The notes under the pieces: generated by a model | The model's input: the letters and a program-made list of their open reading frames with translations, nothing else | Told to the model about the DNA's origin: nothing | Databases searched by the model: none | Part shown: in pieces, positions 11,201 through 44,268 of the stretch | How the letters are laid out: each line of letters begins with the position of its first letter | How positions within the stretch are numbered: the first letter of the stretch is position 1 | NCBI RefSeq assembly: GCF_047663525.1 | Contig: NC_092588.1 | Location: 135,214,501-135,278,500 of the forward strand | Direction: 5' to 3' | Length of the DNA: 64,000 nucleotides | Source of the DNA: Anas platyrhynchos | Lineage: Eukaryota > Chordata > Aves > Anseriformes > Anatidae | Position numbers and translations under genes: made by a program

Positions 11201-14200
11201 AATAACTAGGATATACTGGAAGATGGACTTCTAAACTAAAACCTCATTTATACTCTAAAAGACTACTCTTAGAGGTGTTAAGATCTGTAGGTTAGTACGG
11301 TTTCTAAAAAACAAAGGTTATTTATTATGTATCTGAGCAGAAATAGATTTTAACTATAATGGGTTAGTAGGCAGTAATAGACCAGTATCACATGTGATAC
11401 ATACATTTCATATAGAAATTTTATATGCTCAAGACATATGCTGTATTACATACAGTTCCTGTTTTCTGTCTGTAGGCAACAGCTTTAATGATGTGTGATA
11501 TAGTTGGTATGAACTTTAAATTGATTTATCTTTTGAAAAGACTGTTTTGAGGTTTATGACCTGAATGGTGACGGATACATTTCAAGAGAGGAGATGTTTC
11601 AGATGCTGAAAAACAGCCTACTCAAGCAGCCATCAGAAGAAGATCCTGATGAGGGAATTAAGGACTTGGTAGACATAGCACTGAAGAAAATGGCAAGTAC
11701 TTTCTCATTGTGATACTTGAGCATCTTCAACCATTCAGACCTTAGGAGCATTCTTACGAGGTAACAAAACACTGTTATCTGCTTTACAGTGGGGTTCTGA
11801 GCCACAGAGTAAGTTACGTACCTAGGATAAACAAGTCTAGTAAGGAAAGCTAGAAGTATAATCCAGATCCAATGAGTCCCAGTCCAGTGTCCTCACACAA
11901 AACTATTAATTTATTATGTGAACATATTATAAATGGTATGTAAAAACTTGCACGTGTAACTGCACATGCACATGTGCATGGTCAAAAGAAAAGCCCAATC
12001 AAAAGCAGAAAATTCAGAAGCACAATCTGTAGTTATTCCTGCATTAGGCATTTATAGTAACATTACTATTAATTACATTTGTATTTTATCAATTGAGCAT
12101 GGAATGTCTGTGCTCAGTTGATATACTCTATTAGAATTGTAACATCAAGGGTTATTCATATAGCACCTGTCTTCCTGTGATTAATCTAGGATATCTGAAT
12201 CAGCCAGGGGCTGTGCTTCACCATTTTCTTCAAAACAAAGAATAAAACTTCCCCTCCAATGGTGTTGTTCAAAACATCTTGCGTAAAAACGGATCTCCAA
12301 TCCCAAATCCTTTTATTTAACCCCATTTTTTCATTTCTCACACTCACCCCTGTTGCACAGCCTCAGCTGAAAGGTCCCTCTTAGCTTTAGTTCTTGACGG
12401 TGCTGAGTCTGTCTCATGCAGAATACGAGATGACAGCAATTACTCATCTTTGGAGCACCTACATGCTCAGCTTCCTACAGGTTGCATCCAAAATGAATGT
12501 CACCACATTCTGGGTGGTTGGTAAGTAGATTACAAGAAGTCCAAGCCCAAGCAATACCCTCTAGACCTAATGAAATATTCCTACATGTAGGAAAATACCA
12601 TAAACTAATCATGTCCATAATCCTATTTCAGCTTTTCCATGAGAACTTCAGAAAGCTCCGATACATGTTGGAAGGTCCAGATCTGATTTGGCTGCTAGGC
12701 AGTTACCTGAGTAGGATATTACTGCCTACCTTAAATAACTACACAATTAATTATTAAATAACAAGAAAGGCATTTGTGGAATCCATCACTCAAAGAACAA
12801 AAAACTGCTCATTGACCAGTGCCTGTAGGTACAACTGCATTGTGATTAAGGATATATTCAGTCCCGTGATAGATTTTCATACTTAAAGGTATTTGTAGAG
12901 GACGTGCTCATGGTAGAAATGTAGAGCATACTCAAGCAATTTTCCATTTCTTTTAAGCAGACGGGCAGGCTGTCCTGTTCAGGACATTTTATCCTCCTGT
13001 TACCTCTTTTTAAGTGTCCTACTTTTATTTATTCCAGTGCATCTGTGGTTAAGATTTGTCTGTGAGATTCTCAGTTCAAGCTCTTCCCATGTTGGAAGTT
13101 TTGCCTTCTCTGGAATTCTGTTAGCAAAGCCATAAGAGATGGTTGAGCTTGCTTCATCTTTTATGGCTTAGGTAGAGGCTAATTACACAGATCTTGTCTG
13201 AGCAGAGATTGGTGTCCCAATGGGACATCAATTTTTGCATATACTCAAAAAAAAAATCCATTTGAATAAAACATTAGTTAAACAAAAAGAAAATTACTAC
13301 AAGTAATCATCCTTTGCTAAAGAGTTCTCCTTTTATAGGACCATGATCATGATGGCAAGCTTTCTTTTGCGGACTTTGAAAAAGCTGTGAGAGATGATAA
13401 TCTTCTCTTAGAAGCCTTTGGACCATGTCTGCCGGACATAAAGGTACGCCAGCCTTGGGTTTAAAAATATGTGCAAATAACTTCTCTATTAAGCATCTAT
13501 GCATATCATAGTATTCACTGTCATTACATGGGGTCTGCTGAATTCAGTGGATAAATGCTTCAGCTGTGAGCTGCGCATGTGCTGAGTTCACATCTGCCTT
13601 TCACAGGACAGATGTTTCCTGATACAGTAAAACTTTGGCACCAGAGAATGTAAAAAACACACACTGTTACTTGGCACTTTTGTCTTCTGGGACAGCAACA
13701 TAATGAATGATTCTCAGTAAGCATCTTCCCAGGCTAAGAAAATGAGACTATTCTCTTGGAAGAGTTTATCTGAAACCTCTTCAGAAATGCAGGTTTTATT
13801 TTTCTTTCTTCAGCGCTACTGGCACCACTGCCATCAATATTTTGGGAGAGACTGGTAGCTTTCTGAAAAAAAATACCTTGGGAGTGTCATCTCAGACTGC
13901 AGCAACGGTATTCTTAAACAAAGCCAAGGTGGATGGAACTCTTTAGCAATACATCTAATTCAATTTAGGGATTTTTTCCCCCCCATAAGATGGTAATTTA
14001 AGGCATGCTCATTTATTTATTCAGTAAGTCAAACTGATGAGACCATTTCTAATCTCTAGGAGTATTTTTTTCACTTATCTATCATTACCCTATTTAACTG
14101 CATTACATTTTTAAATACCAACAGTCATAGAGATGGAAAACAGGATTTTGAAATACATGCAATAATTCACAGAAACAGAAAAGTTCTGTGAAACTGTTGA

Positions 14201-14799
14201 AAACGAGGCAAGCTTTTATCTGCTGGAAACCTGTGTTTTCCTTTCCTGCCAGCTCACCTACCAGGTAGGCCAGACAGGAGGAAGGCATCTCATAGCCCTG
14301 ATTGCAGGCTGAGTTATCTCGGGTCACCTGCAAAGCAGCTTCCTTCTGGCAGGCTGTCAGGAGAGTTTCAGTGACCCAGAGTCAGTACTTTGATTTCTTT
14401 TTTACACCAATGAGAAGCTTTAGAAACAGCTTCTAAATCAAATTTACGTTTACTAATTAGAATAGAAAAATAACTTGCTTTTTGTCAAAGTTGGTGATAA
14501 ACCAGGCATACAGTTCAGGCCAGTCATGACTCAGCCTGATTCTTGCTTCCACTCTTTGCATCTTCTGCTCTACACCCTACCCAACTGTTGCCTTTTTACT
14601 AGGTCTATACTTTTGTAGATAAAGACAACTTATGTATTCTTACGTACCCCCAAACCAATGAACAGAAGCATTACATGAAGAAAGCTTGAAATTTTAATCA
14701 ACTGAAAACATTTCTTTTATTCTCTTTTTAATTAAAAAAAAATAACAGGGCAGTTTGGCATTTGAAAAGAAAACCTTCAAGGGAAATCGTAAACTGTAA
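8032..14799 (+). CDS. CLXN: Calaxin-type EF-hand protein (CLXN/EFCAB1-like), complete
   Basis: Calaxin is a neuronal-calcium-sensor-related protein that binds axonemal dynein and outer-arm docking machinery in motile cilia and sperm flagella. Exons are 8032-8089, 8347-8502, 9989-10093, 11541-11692, 13339-13443 and 14749-14799, giving 208 aa (human about 211). Three EF-hand loops are intact: [12 protein letters not shown] (77-88), [12 protein letters not shown] (113-124) and [12 protein letters not shown] (158-169). Long stretches such as [19 protein letters not shown] are as remembered in human EFCAB1. The tail exon ([11 protein letters not shown]) aligns with human SQMEFEAQVFK. The intron after 11692 has a GC donor (gcaagt), required by frame. 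Human EFCAB1 is remembered at 8q11, not beside PEX1, so this may be a paralogue or a rearranged orthologue. The symbol gives the family, not proven orthology. It converges with RBM48. Confidence 0.88.
8618..8981 (-). pseudogene. Minus-strand remnant encoding a hydrophobic, membrane-like peptide (unidentified)
   Basis: Inside intron 2 of the calaxin-type gene the minus strand carries two overlapping open frames (8763-8981 and 8618-8899) that look like one protein broken by a frameshift. The upstream frame reads hydrophobic ([20 protein letters not shown]). The downstream frame has two further apolar stretches ([11 protein letters not shown] and [17 protein letters not shown]) followed by a short polar tail. 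Upstream on the same strand, to about 9480, are more degenerate frames, one containing [19 protein letters not shown]. No splice sites separate the pieces, so a decayed intronless retrocopy of a multi-pass membrane protein is one reading. I do not recognise the parent. Chance hydrophobicity or an old transposon remain possible. Confidence 0.35.
10634..10655 (+). repeat. A22 homopolymer
   Basis: A run of 22 A lies in intron 3 of the calaxin-type gene. The flanking sequence shows no clear retroposon body or target-site duplication. Confidence 0.8.
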
Positions 14800-15145
14800 C
14801 ACCATGTGGAATACTGTTGCAAGCATTCTCTTCTTCATGGTATAGTAAAAATAAAAACAACGCAGAACTAGTGATTTCAATATTGCTTTATTGTAAAAAA
14901 ATATTGAATAAATAGAATTTGCTTATATTAAACTGCCTGACCACATTTATTTTATTATGAGGTACACAGGAAAAGATTGCTGCAGTATCATACTGCTTTA
15001 TTCATTCCAGAAAATATAAACTGATACAGTTTTTAACAGGGAATTGCTTGGAAATGCAATATAAGTTACTTTTTTACATTAAAAAATAAAATATTTTAGA
15101 TTATATCCTTTATAAAAGGCTGTAGAAAGATACTGCTAGCAGTAT
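14800..15145. terminator. Convergent 3' ends of the calaxin-type gene and RBM48 with interleaved poly(A) signals
   Basis: Only 346 bp separate the two stop codons. AATAAA signals for the + strand gene are at 14850-14855 and 14907-14912. On the minus strand, AATAAA (read as TTTATT) occurs at 14997-15002 and 14887-14892. If the distal signals are used, the two transcripts overlap as antisense 3' UTRs. No coding potential is seen between the stops. Confidence 0.7.
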
Positions 15146-17883
15146 CTATATTCTTCTTCTCTGCTTTACAAGTGGCTTGGCAGAACTATTGTCTGGCTTT
15201 TCCACAGGTGTTCTTGAAACAGACTCTGCTACCTAAATGGGAAAGAAAAAAAAAGATTTTGAGTAAACTGTAAACATTCTTTTCTAATAATGCTAGTTTT
15301 AGAGTAAGGCTGTGTCTCTAATATTGGAGTACAGGGAGGCATATGTTATTAGAATCACACTTGTGTTGACTTTTCCTGTAGAAAAGGGGGAAAAGTAACA
15401 CCAAAGGCAGTACTAAACACAGCAAAGCTAAAACTCTCAGAAGATACTAAGTGTTGGCAACACCTTTAAAAACAATCAAAAAAAAAAAAACAACAAACAC
15501 ATTGAACCACGCACACAAACTGATTTCAGATGCTCAGTGATAGTTATTTTATCATCCCTCTCAATCCCAGAGGTATTTCAAAGTAAGGTTTGCTACACTT
15601 TTTGGACTTGGGTATTTGGGAGGAAAAGGGAAAGGATAGGGACAACGTGTTTTGGCACACATTTTAGAAATAGACTTCTTAAAAGTCTGTGCTTGAAAAT
15701 GAGAAATCAGGACTTTAAGAATCCATACCTCTTCCAGTTTATTTCGAATTAACATGGCTGAAGTATTCAGGGAATCATCATCCATATCCACCTTAGGTAT
15801 TTCTGGTAGCTGCGGGCCAATGATGACTTCAGTATTATCCGTATTTGTTTCAATGAGGGCAAATTTGTTACTTTCTTCTCTCTTCCTCTTACGTTCCTGC
15901 AGGTGAGTTGTCCGAGGCATAAACCTGCCAATCCCACTGTCAGCTACAGCTGTTCTTTGCCGAATTAAAGGCACAGGAGGACCGTGCCCCCCTGGGGGTA
16001 CATTTCGAGTTAGCAATGTGCTCTGACCACAGCACGCAGAAGTTTCAGCACGGTGGCTGTCATACTGGGGGAGTGTCAACAGGCTCCAATTCTGACTCCC
16101 AGAAGGACATCCCATGTTTTGGGATACCCCATGAGAATCTGGAAAGCAGGACGGATCCCAGTCACTAGTTGCACATGATCCTGAGGTACTCCACTGACGG
16201 CAGTGTGCGGGGTCGGTCTTCTTAGGCCCCTCGATCTTCTTTAACACAAAGCAATCTTTAAAACAAAGAAACAAAGTAGCTTCACTGTTTTAGGTCACTA
16301 TTAGTTCCAGCATTTAATTACAACACAAGCAATAGCAGTGATACTTCATTCCCTGTAAACAATCTGTGATTCTTCTTTCTTAAGTGGCACCTTAAGAAAT
16401 AACCTCTTGCAATGATATCAAAATGCATAAGCCAAGAAAGAAGAAGCCCGTGCCTGGCACTTGGCTTATTTTAAGCCTGCCCAGTCTTCACTGCTGCTTG
16501 GGAACTCCACAGCACAGTAGTTTAACCCATTCTTCCAGTGCCAAAATGCAAGCTAGAAAAGTTTGCGGTTTTGGGTTTTTTGCCTTTTTTAAAGCTTCTG
16601 GTATTATCACCTTCCTTAGAAAAAATATTTCTGGATATGCCTGAAAAAGTTGGAACAAGGGTAGAAAAGTGATCCTAAGTTTTCTGGCACTGCTTTAAAT
16701 TTCTGATAATGTTTTCAAAAGAAAAAAAAGGAAACAAGGAGGTTTTAAGCTTATGCATTATGCTTATGGATTTTTTTATTTTTTGTATCAACTAGAACCT
16801 AAAAGTTGCTTTCACAAAGATGGATGGATACCTAGAAATAATTCAAAGATGTCTCCATTCTGCTGCAAGCATACTTTAAATGCATCTTTTAAAAAAGCTA
16901 AATACAAAGCATTTGCTTTAACAGGCAGTTTTGCTTTTACCACAACCCACCCTCCGCTGAAATGAGACATTAAAATTCTATAAGAAACTGAAATACAAAC
17001 CTCTTTGGTTTGTTGCTTTTGCTATGTACTTTCTTCTGTCCTGCAACTTCTCCCTAGTTTCTTGGACTGTTTCAAATTCCGGAGCGTAGCACACGTGCAG
17101 CAAACTCCCAAAGAAACTTCGTTCATCCATTTTTTTCTTGGCCACCCTGGAGTGAATTAAACCGTATTAGCAAAACTGAGAATTTTACTTCAACTCTCTA
17201 GAATCTAAACGAAGAGGGGGTAAAAAATTAACAAGAGGCAGGTATTGCTCCACACCATACCTTGCACACTGGACTTTTTGGAATTTTATAAGATAAACTT
17301 CAGTAAATTGCTCAGCTGGATATTCATCCAGAGCGTGATACTCCTCAATGGCACCATATAACGCAAATTGCTCCACTAGCTCCTTCATAACACCTAACGC
17401 CGGGACTCCTTGGATTAGCAAGTAGCGAGACTCCAGGTTGATAGTGTAAACCTGGAAGAAGTAAGAGTATTACAGAGCGTTCACATTGTTGCTTTATTGC
17501 AAGTAACGACTCAAGGGATTTACGTATGTCCCCACATCCTGCCAGGATGCTGCCCGTCCCCCTGTACAACGTTTTGACCCTTGTCCGGTCACTCAGGACT
17601 CGGGGGAGCCCCGCGGCACCGCCTCACACCCCCCCCACCCCCCCCTCCGGCCGCCCCGGCCTGGTTCGGGCCCCACCTTCACTGCCCGCGGCCGCCGCCC
17701 CTCGCGGTACTTGGCGCGGGAGCCGCAGGCCGCCAGCTGCTCGTGGTGCCGGCACGCGCCGCCCGGCCCGGTTCCCGTACCGGGCCCGGTGCCGGTGCCG
17801 GTGCCGCTGCTGCCCCCCCCCGCCGCCGCCATCTTCTCCCCGCCCAGGCCGGACCCGGTACCGGCACCGCTGCCGGCCGCCAT
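15146..17883 (-). CDS. RBM48: RBM48, RNA-binding motif protein 48, complete
   Basis: RBM48 is an RRM protein that works with ARMC7 in U12-type (minor) intron splicing in the nucleus. Exons in transcript order are 17883-17677, 17451-17261, 17146-17001, 16255-15729 and 15232-15146 (stop TAG at 15148-15146), giving 385 aa against about 367 in human. The block RAKYREGRRPRAVKVYTINL is as remembered in human. The RRM spans about residues 70-160, with an RNP2-like strand YLLIQGVP (79-86) and an RNP1-like strand EVYLIKF (120-126), followed by SFFGSLLHVCYAPEFETV. The large exon 4 carries the RFMPRTTHLQERKRKRE motif, and the tail ends KQRRRI as in human. Two in-frame ATGs with good contexts (17883 and 17832) are possible starts; the first gives a Gly/Thr-repeat N-terminal extension. 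The gene shares its promoter region with PEX1. Confidence 0.95.
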
Positions 17884-17886
17884 CTT
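17825..17886 (-). promoter_or_regulatory. Two YY1-type motifs overlapping the alternative RBM48 start codons
   Basis: On the minus strand AAGATGGCGGC occurs twice, at 17886-17876 and 17835-17825, each containing one of the candidate RBM48 ATGs. This matches the core of the known YY1 consensus AANATGGCGGC, which often lies over or just after start sites of housekeeping genes. Occupancy is inference. Confidence 0.6.
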
Positions 17887-18187
17887 GTCACCTCAGCCGC
17901 CCGCCCAAGCGCGCAGCCAATCAGGCGGCGAGCACAGCGGGCGCTCTCCTCTCATTGGTCCTCCCCCGGGGCGGGACGCGCCGCCGTCCATAGGAGCCGC
18001 GGCGCTCGATGGAGGAGCCAATCAGAGGAAGGCACAGCGCGCACGCCGCGCTCCGATTGGCCGGCGGCTGGCCGTACCATTGCCCCGGGGGCGGGGGGGG
18101 GAGGGCCCTGCCCGCCGCAGCAGGCAGCCCCGCGCAGTGCGCCGGGTGGCGAGGCCCGGCCCTGCCCTGCCCGGCCCGGCCGCCGCC
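17884..18187. promoter_or_regulatory. Bidirectional RBM48/PEX1 promoter with four CCAAT boxes
   Basis: The 304 bp between the divergent start codons lie in a CpG island running from about 17530 to 18530. Four CCAAT motifs are visible: forward at 17917-17921 and 18018-18022 (both agCCAATcag), and inverted (ATTGG) at 17954-17958 and 18056-18060. Two forward/inverted pairs, each about 37 bp apart, are thus spaced about 100 bp from each other. This is the classical NF-Y arrangement of TATA-less bidirectional promoters. No TATA box is seen. Transcription start sites cannot be placed from sequence alone. Confidence 0.8.
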
Positions 18188-40252
<22,065 letters not shown>

Positions 40253-40599
40253 TTACTTTTAATGTGCTTGTAATTACTAAATTGTAAATGGAAATGACGA
40301 ATGTGAGCCTGATATTTAAATGATTACATCAGATTATTTATATTCATATGGATTTATTAATGCAGCAATTGAAGAAAAATTTATTTTCAGTTTACAGGCT
40401 GTAAAATTATTTCACATTTTATTTTGAAGAAAATTGTCTTCCTGCAGATTAATATTAAATTTTTGAGAGAGCATTTGTTACATTATGTCCAGTTGTTTAT
40501 CACATAAATTTTTTAGTATTGCTTTTTATGAATATATGATTACAAAAAAAAAATAATGATTTCCCTGTTTATTTCCTCATAACAATTACATCCTGTTTG

Positions 40600-40605
40600 A
40601 ATAAA
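40600..40605 (+). terminator. PEX1 poly(A) signal AATAAA
   Basis: This is the first canonical AATAAA after the PEX1 stop codon (40250-40252), preceded by an AT-rich 3' UTR. Confidence 0.65.
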
Positions 40606-41554
40606 CTATAATATCTAATGCAGGAAATATTTTGAAAACATTCTGTAAAGCTATTCTCTACTGGCTGTTGGACGGCTTAGAGAACGGTGATACTTCAGAT
40701 GTTTATTGGTAGACAACTACTCTAATACTTCCAGAACAATTGTAGCCATAAAAGAAAAATACTAAGACAAACCAGTATAATTTTATCTTTGTCTTTTGCC
40801 ACTGTTAATTATTCAGAGGAATATCAAGTTACATTTTGCAACTGTATCTTCCTAACCCCATCTTTTGTTCTTGAAGACTTCAGAAAAATCTCTGATGTTT
40901 GGAAGCTGTCTAATGTTACATCCTGAAGTTATTCACCTCTGCTTTCCTACAATCAGGTTGCTTAAGAGTTGTCATTCTCGGCTAATAAGGAGGTAGACAG
41001 CAGGGGAAGGAAGCTTTCTTCCAGGAAAGGAAGAAAACTAGAGATGCTCCCCATGAGTCACTACATGTTACGGTTTATTTAATTCATTTATGTGTGTAAT
41101 GCTCTGTCAGTATTGGTAAGAACACATAATATTGACCATATGATTATCCTTGTGAATGCTATACTTGTTACTGCCACTTACTATTTGTAGTTCCAGTGTT
41201 TGGTGCCAGCAAATAACCCAGATAATATGTTACTTGTATGCTTATTCTTACATCCTGGTGCAGATGAAGTTGTAGCCTTGATACACTACAAGTCTGTAGC
41301 AGTTAATACCACTGATCTTCTCATCTAACTAAGCTATTGCTTCTTACTCGTGCTCAACTCTTGCTTCAGTGGGTTTTGAAACTGAAAATCCTTATTGCAT
41401 TACTACAAAGTAGTAATTTCTTTTCAATTCCACGATGTCATTAACACCATACTTACTTTTAAAAGCTGGCTATATATTTGCTTAATATTAGAGCCATATT
41501 CTAGATTATCTCAGCCTTGAGTTCATCTTTCCAATATAATGGTGTCTTTTTTTT

Positions 41555-41568
41555 GTGTGTGTGTGTGT
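41555..41568. repeat. (GT)7 microsatellite
   Basis: A short GT dinucleotide run follows a T-rich stretch in the PEX1-ACCS spacer. Confidence 0.8.
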
Positions 41569-42986
41569 TAAAGTTTGTTTTAAATGGCTGTAGAGGTTAA
41601 TACGAATAGGAGTTGAACAATCTGCTGCAAAGGAGCATGTCAGATGCTCCATGCTGACTCACATTTGCACTGTGGTAAATCTAAGAAGTAATTTATGTTG
41701 TAATGAAAGAAGGGCAAAAACCATGGATATTGTTAATGAAGTACAGCAGCTAGAAAGCTGTAACAAGTTTCTCTGCTTGGGTTATGTGTCAAAACTCATC
41801 CTTCATATATATATATATGTATTTAATTTACTTTTTGAAGTCCAGTAGTTCATTTGAGGTATTTGTGGCCTTCAGGATGTAGTTTCCTTGTGCATCATCA
41901 TCTTGTTATTCACCCAGTGATATTTGGAGCTTATTCAAAATACATTTTTTCTTCCTCGAGGTTCAAATTCCAAGTAGTTTTTCATCTGTGACCTAAGGCA
42001 ACGCTGCATTATCTTCTATTCAAATATTTGAATTTCAAACTTCAGCCCAGCCAATTTTACTGACTAGTTCCTGTACAGTTGGGTACTAGTTCAGTACAGA
42101 ACGATAATCCGTGGAATTATCTTCACACTTGGAATCACTTAAATAGTATATTGTATCTCAGTGTTGAGTATTACATTGTAAAGTTAAAAAGGAAAGCATG
42201 CTTGGATTAAGCCATACGCTGAGGTCCTATCAGACCTCAGCCAAAATTAAATACCATGTTGCTGTGGAAGATGTTCTGAAAAAACAGGAAGCCCAAGTTC
42301 CAAATCCGCTTTCCAAATTTGCTCTCCTCTTTTAAAAGGAAGTAATTTCACCAGTGAGCTGAACTAACTTGGGTGTGTGTGCATATGTTTGTGTGTATAG
42401 GCATGTGTGTATATATTTTCATATATATGTATGATATTACCCACAGCATCAGTCAAGGTTTTCTTTATATATTTCATATATGTATATTAAATCAATGTAT
42501 TTATGAGTATATTTGTGATTATTGTGTTAAATACATTGCATTCTATTATATTTATAATAGCATATATAAATATATAGACTATAAATAAAATCTTGATTGA
42601 TACTGTGGGATTGATTTGAGAAAACAGGTTGCTATTAATAGCTAGTTACAGTTATCGTTGATTATATTCTGAAAAAGATGAACATTTCTTCTTAAAAGAT
42701 AGTGAAGGACCTAAATGAATTATCTGTTATAGAGGCATATAAATCCATACAAACATTGTCTATGAAATATCAACTGGTCTGTGGAGGCTCTTTCCCAAGG
42801 CCTGATATTAAGTATCCCTAGAGTGAAAAGAGACAACAACAAAGCTTGTTTCCTGCTATGTAGGACAGTTGGGATTCAGCTGCAGTGGATGGTCAAGGTA
42901 CGTACCATGAGCAGGGCAGCCAAGCAATCGATGTCCTGTACGAGCCTCTTGACCTGTTTTCCATAAAATCTCCTCCATTAAGTCAC

Positions 42987-43038
42987 AAAACAAAACAAAC
43001 AAAAAAAAAAAAAATAAAAAAATAATAAAAAAAAAAAG
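42987..43038. repeat. A-rich tract
   Basis: CAAAA-type units grade into long A runs with occasional T. It could be the remnant of a retroposon tail, but no element body was recognised upstream. Confidence 0.65.
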
Positions 43039-44205
43039 GCACCCAAGCAGGGAGTAATGCAGCGGTGGCAATCACACTGTCATAAAATAATTTAACCAGT
43101 TATATGCTCAACAGAGATGTATGTGATAGTGGAAACTGGTCGGTGGGTTGGTTTTTATGAGCTCAGTAGAACTGGACAGAGACCAGTAAGAAACAAATCT
43201 TGTGGGGTCTTTGCTTTTCTGTAACAATCCAAGTCAACCCTGTGTTAGCCAGCAACCTAAAGCCAAGCAGGTTCTCTGCCTCCCTGCTGGTGCCCTTCAT
43301 TCTGACCTCCTCTAAGCGATACCGATGGCATTTTTTCTGGGTATGTATTACAGGCAATATAAATGGTTGATAACTCAGGGTAGCTTTTTCCTTTCATTCT
43401 GGTTGTTGCTGACATTGTCAGCTGTCACTGACCTTTCCTCGATTGCCAGCCTGTATTTCCTCGTAGTAAAGGGACTTCTGAAGAAACACGTGATAAATAT
43501 AGATATGAACACTTACCTTGTTTCTAATACACAAGGGACTATTTCACTTTGCTGATAGGACCTCCATGCCCGCTAATGTCCCATGATTTTTCTCAAAAAG
43601 TGCTTAGGCAGCTTTTACTCTGAAAGCAATTTATGTTTGGAGCTATGTAGCTGATAATTTTTTTCAAATACTGCCTCAGAAATATGTACCTGTTTTGAAG
43701 TGATCCAGAACTCCAGGCTGAGTCTGAGGACAAATGACAAAGTCTGAAGCAAATAGCTTAGGGTGCTAACAGGTGTCAGTTTTGAAAGCAAGGTGTTGAA
43801 AGCAAGATACTGGGAAAAGATGATCTAAGTGGGTCAGTTGAGCTAAATGCTGGGTTAGTCAGTGCAATTAACTCTACTGAAAGGCTCAGATGTCTGAGTA
43901 TTGAGGGAGTTTGGTAATCCCCAATGCTCAAAATCTGCCAGACTTGCATTTCCACAAACTGGGGACATTGAATACCGTCCAATGTGTTACTTTTTTTTTA
44001 TTTATTGTTACGCTCTCATAACCTGACTCATATCTGGTTATTGTTGGGAAACAGAACTTCTGTTGTACAATAAAAAATTCACAAGGTATTTATGATATAA
44101 TTTTTAGTTCTTAAGGAATCAAACTTTGTTCCATTTCCAAAGAAAAAAGAAAAGATTTCCAAGTCCATTTGAAGTGAAACTGAAAGATAAGCATTATCTA
44201 CTGAG

Positions 44206-44268
44206 ACTTAGATTACGTTAGTATCATTAGTTACTTAGATTACATTAGAGACTTAGATTACATTAGTG
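44206..44268. repeat. Degenerate three-copy tandem repeat
   Basis: The unit acttagattacRttag occurs three times, starting at 44206, 44233 and 44251. Spacing is 27 and then 18 bp. It lies in intergenic DNA. Confidence 0.7.
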
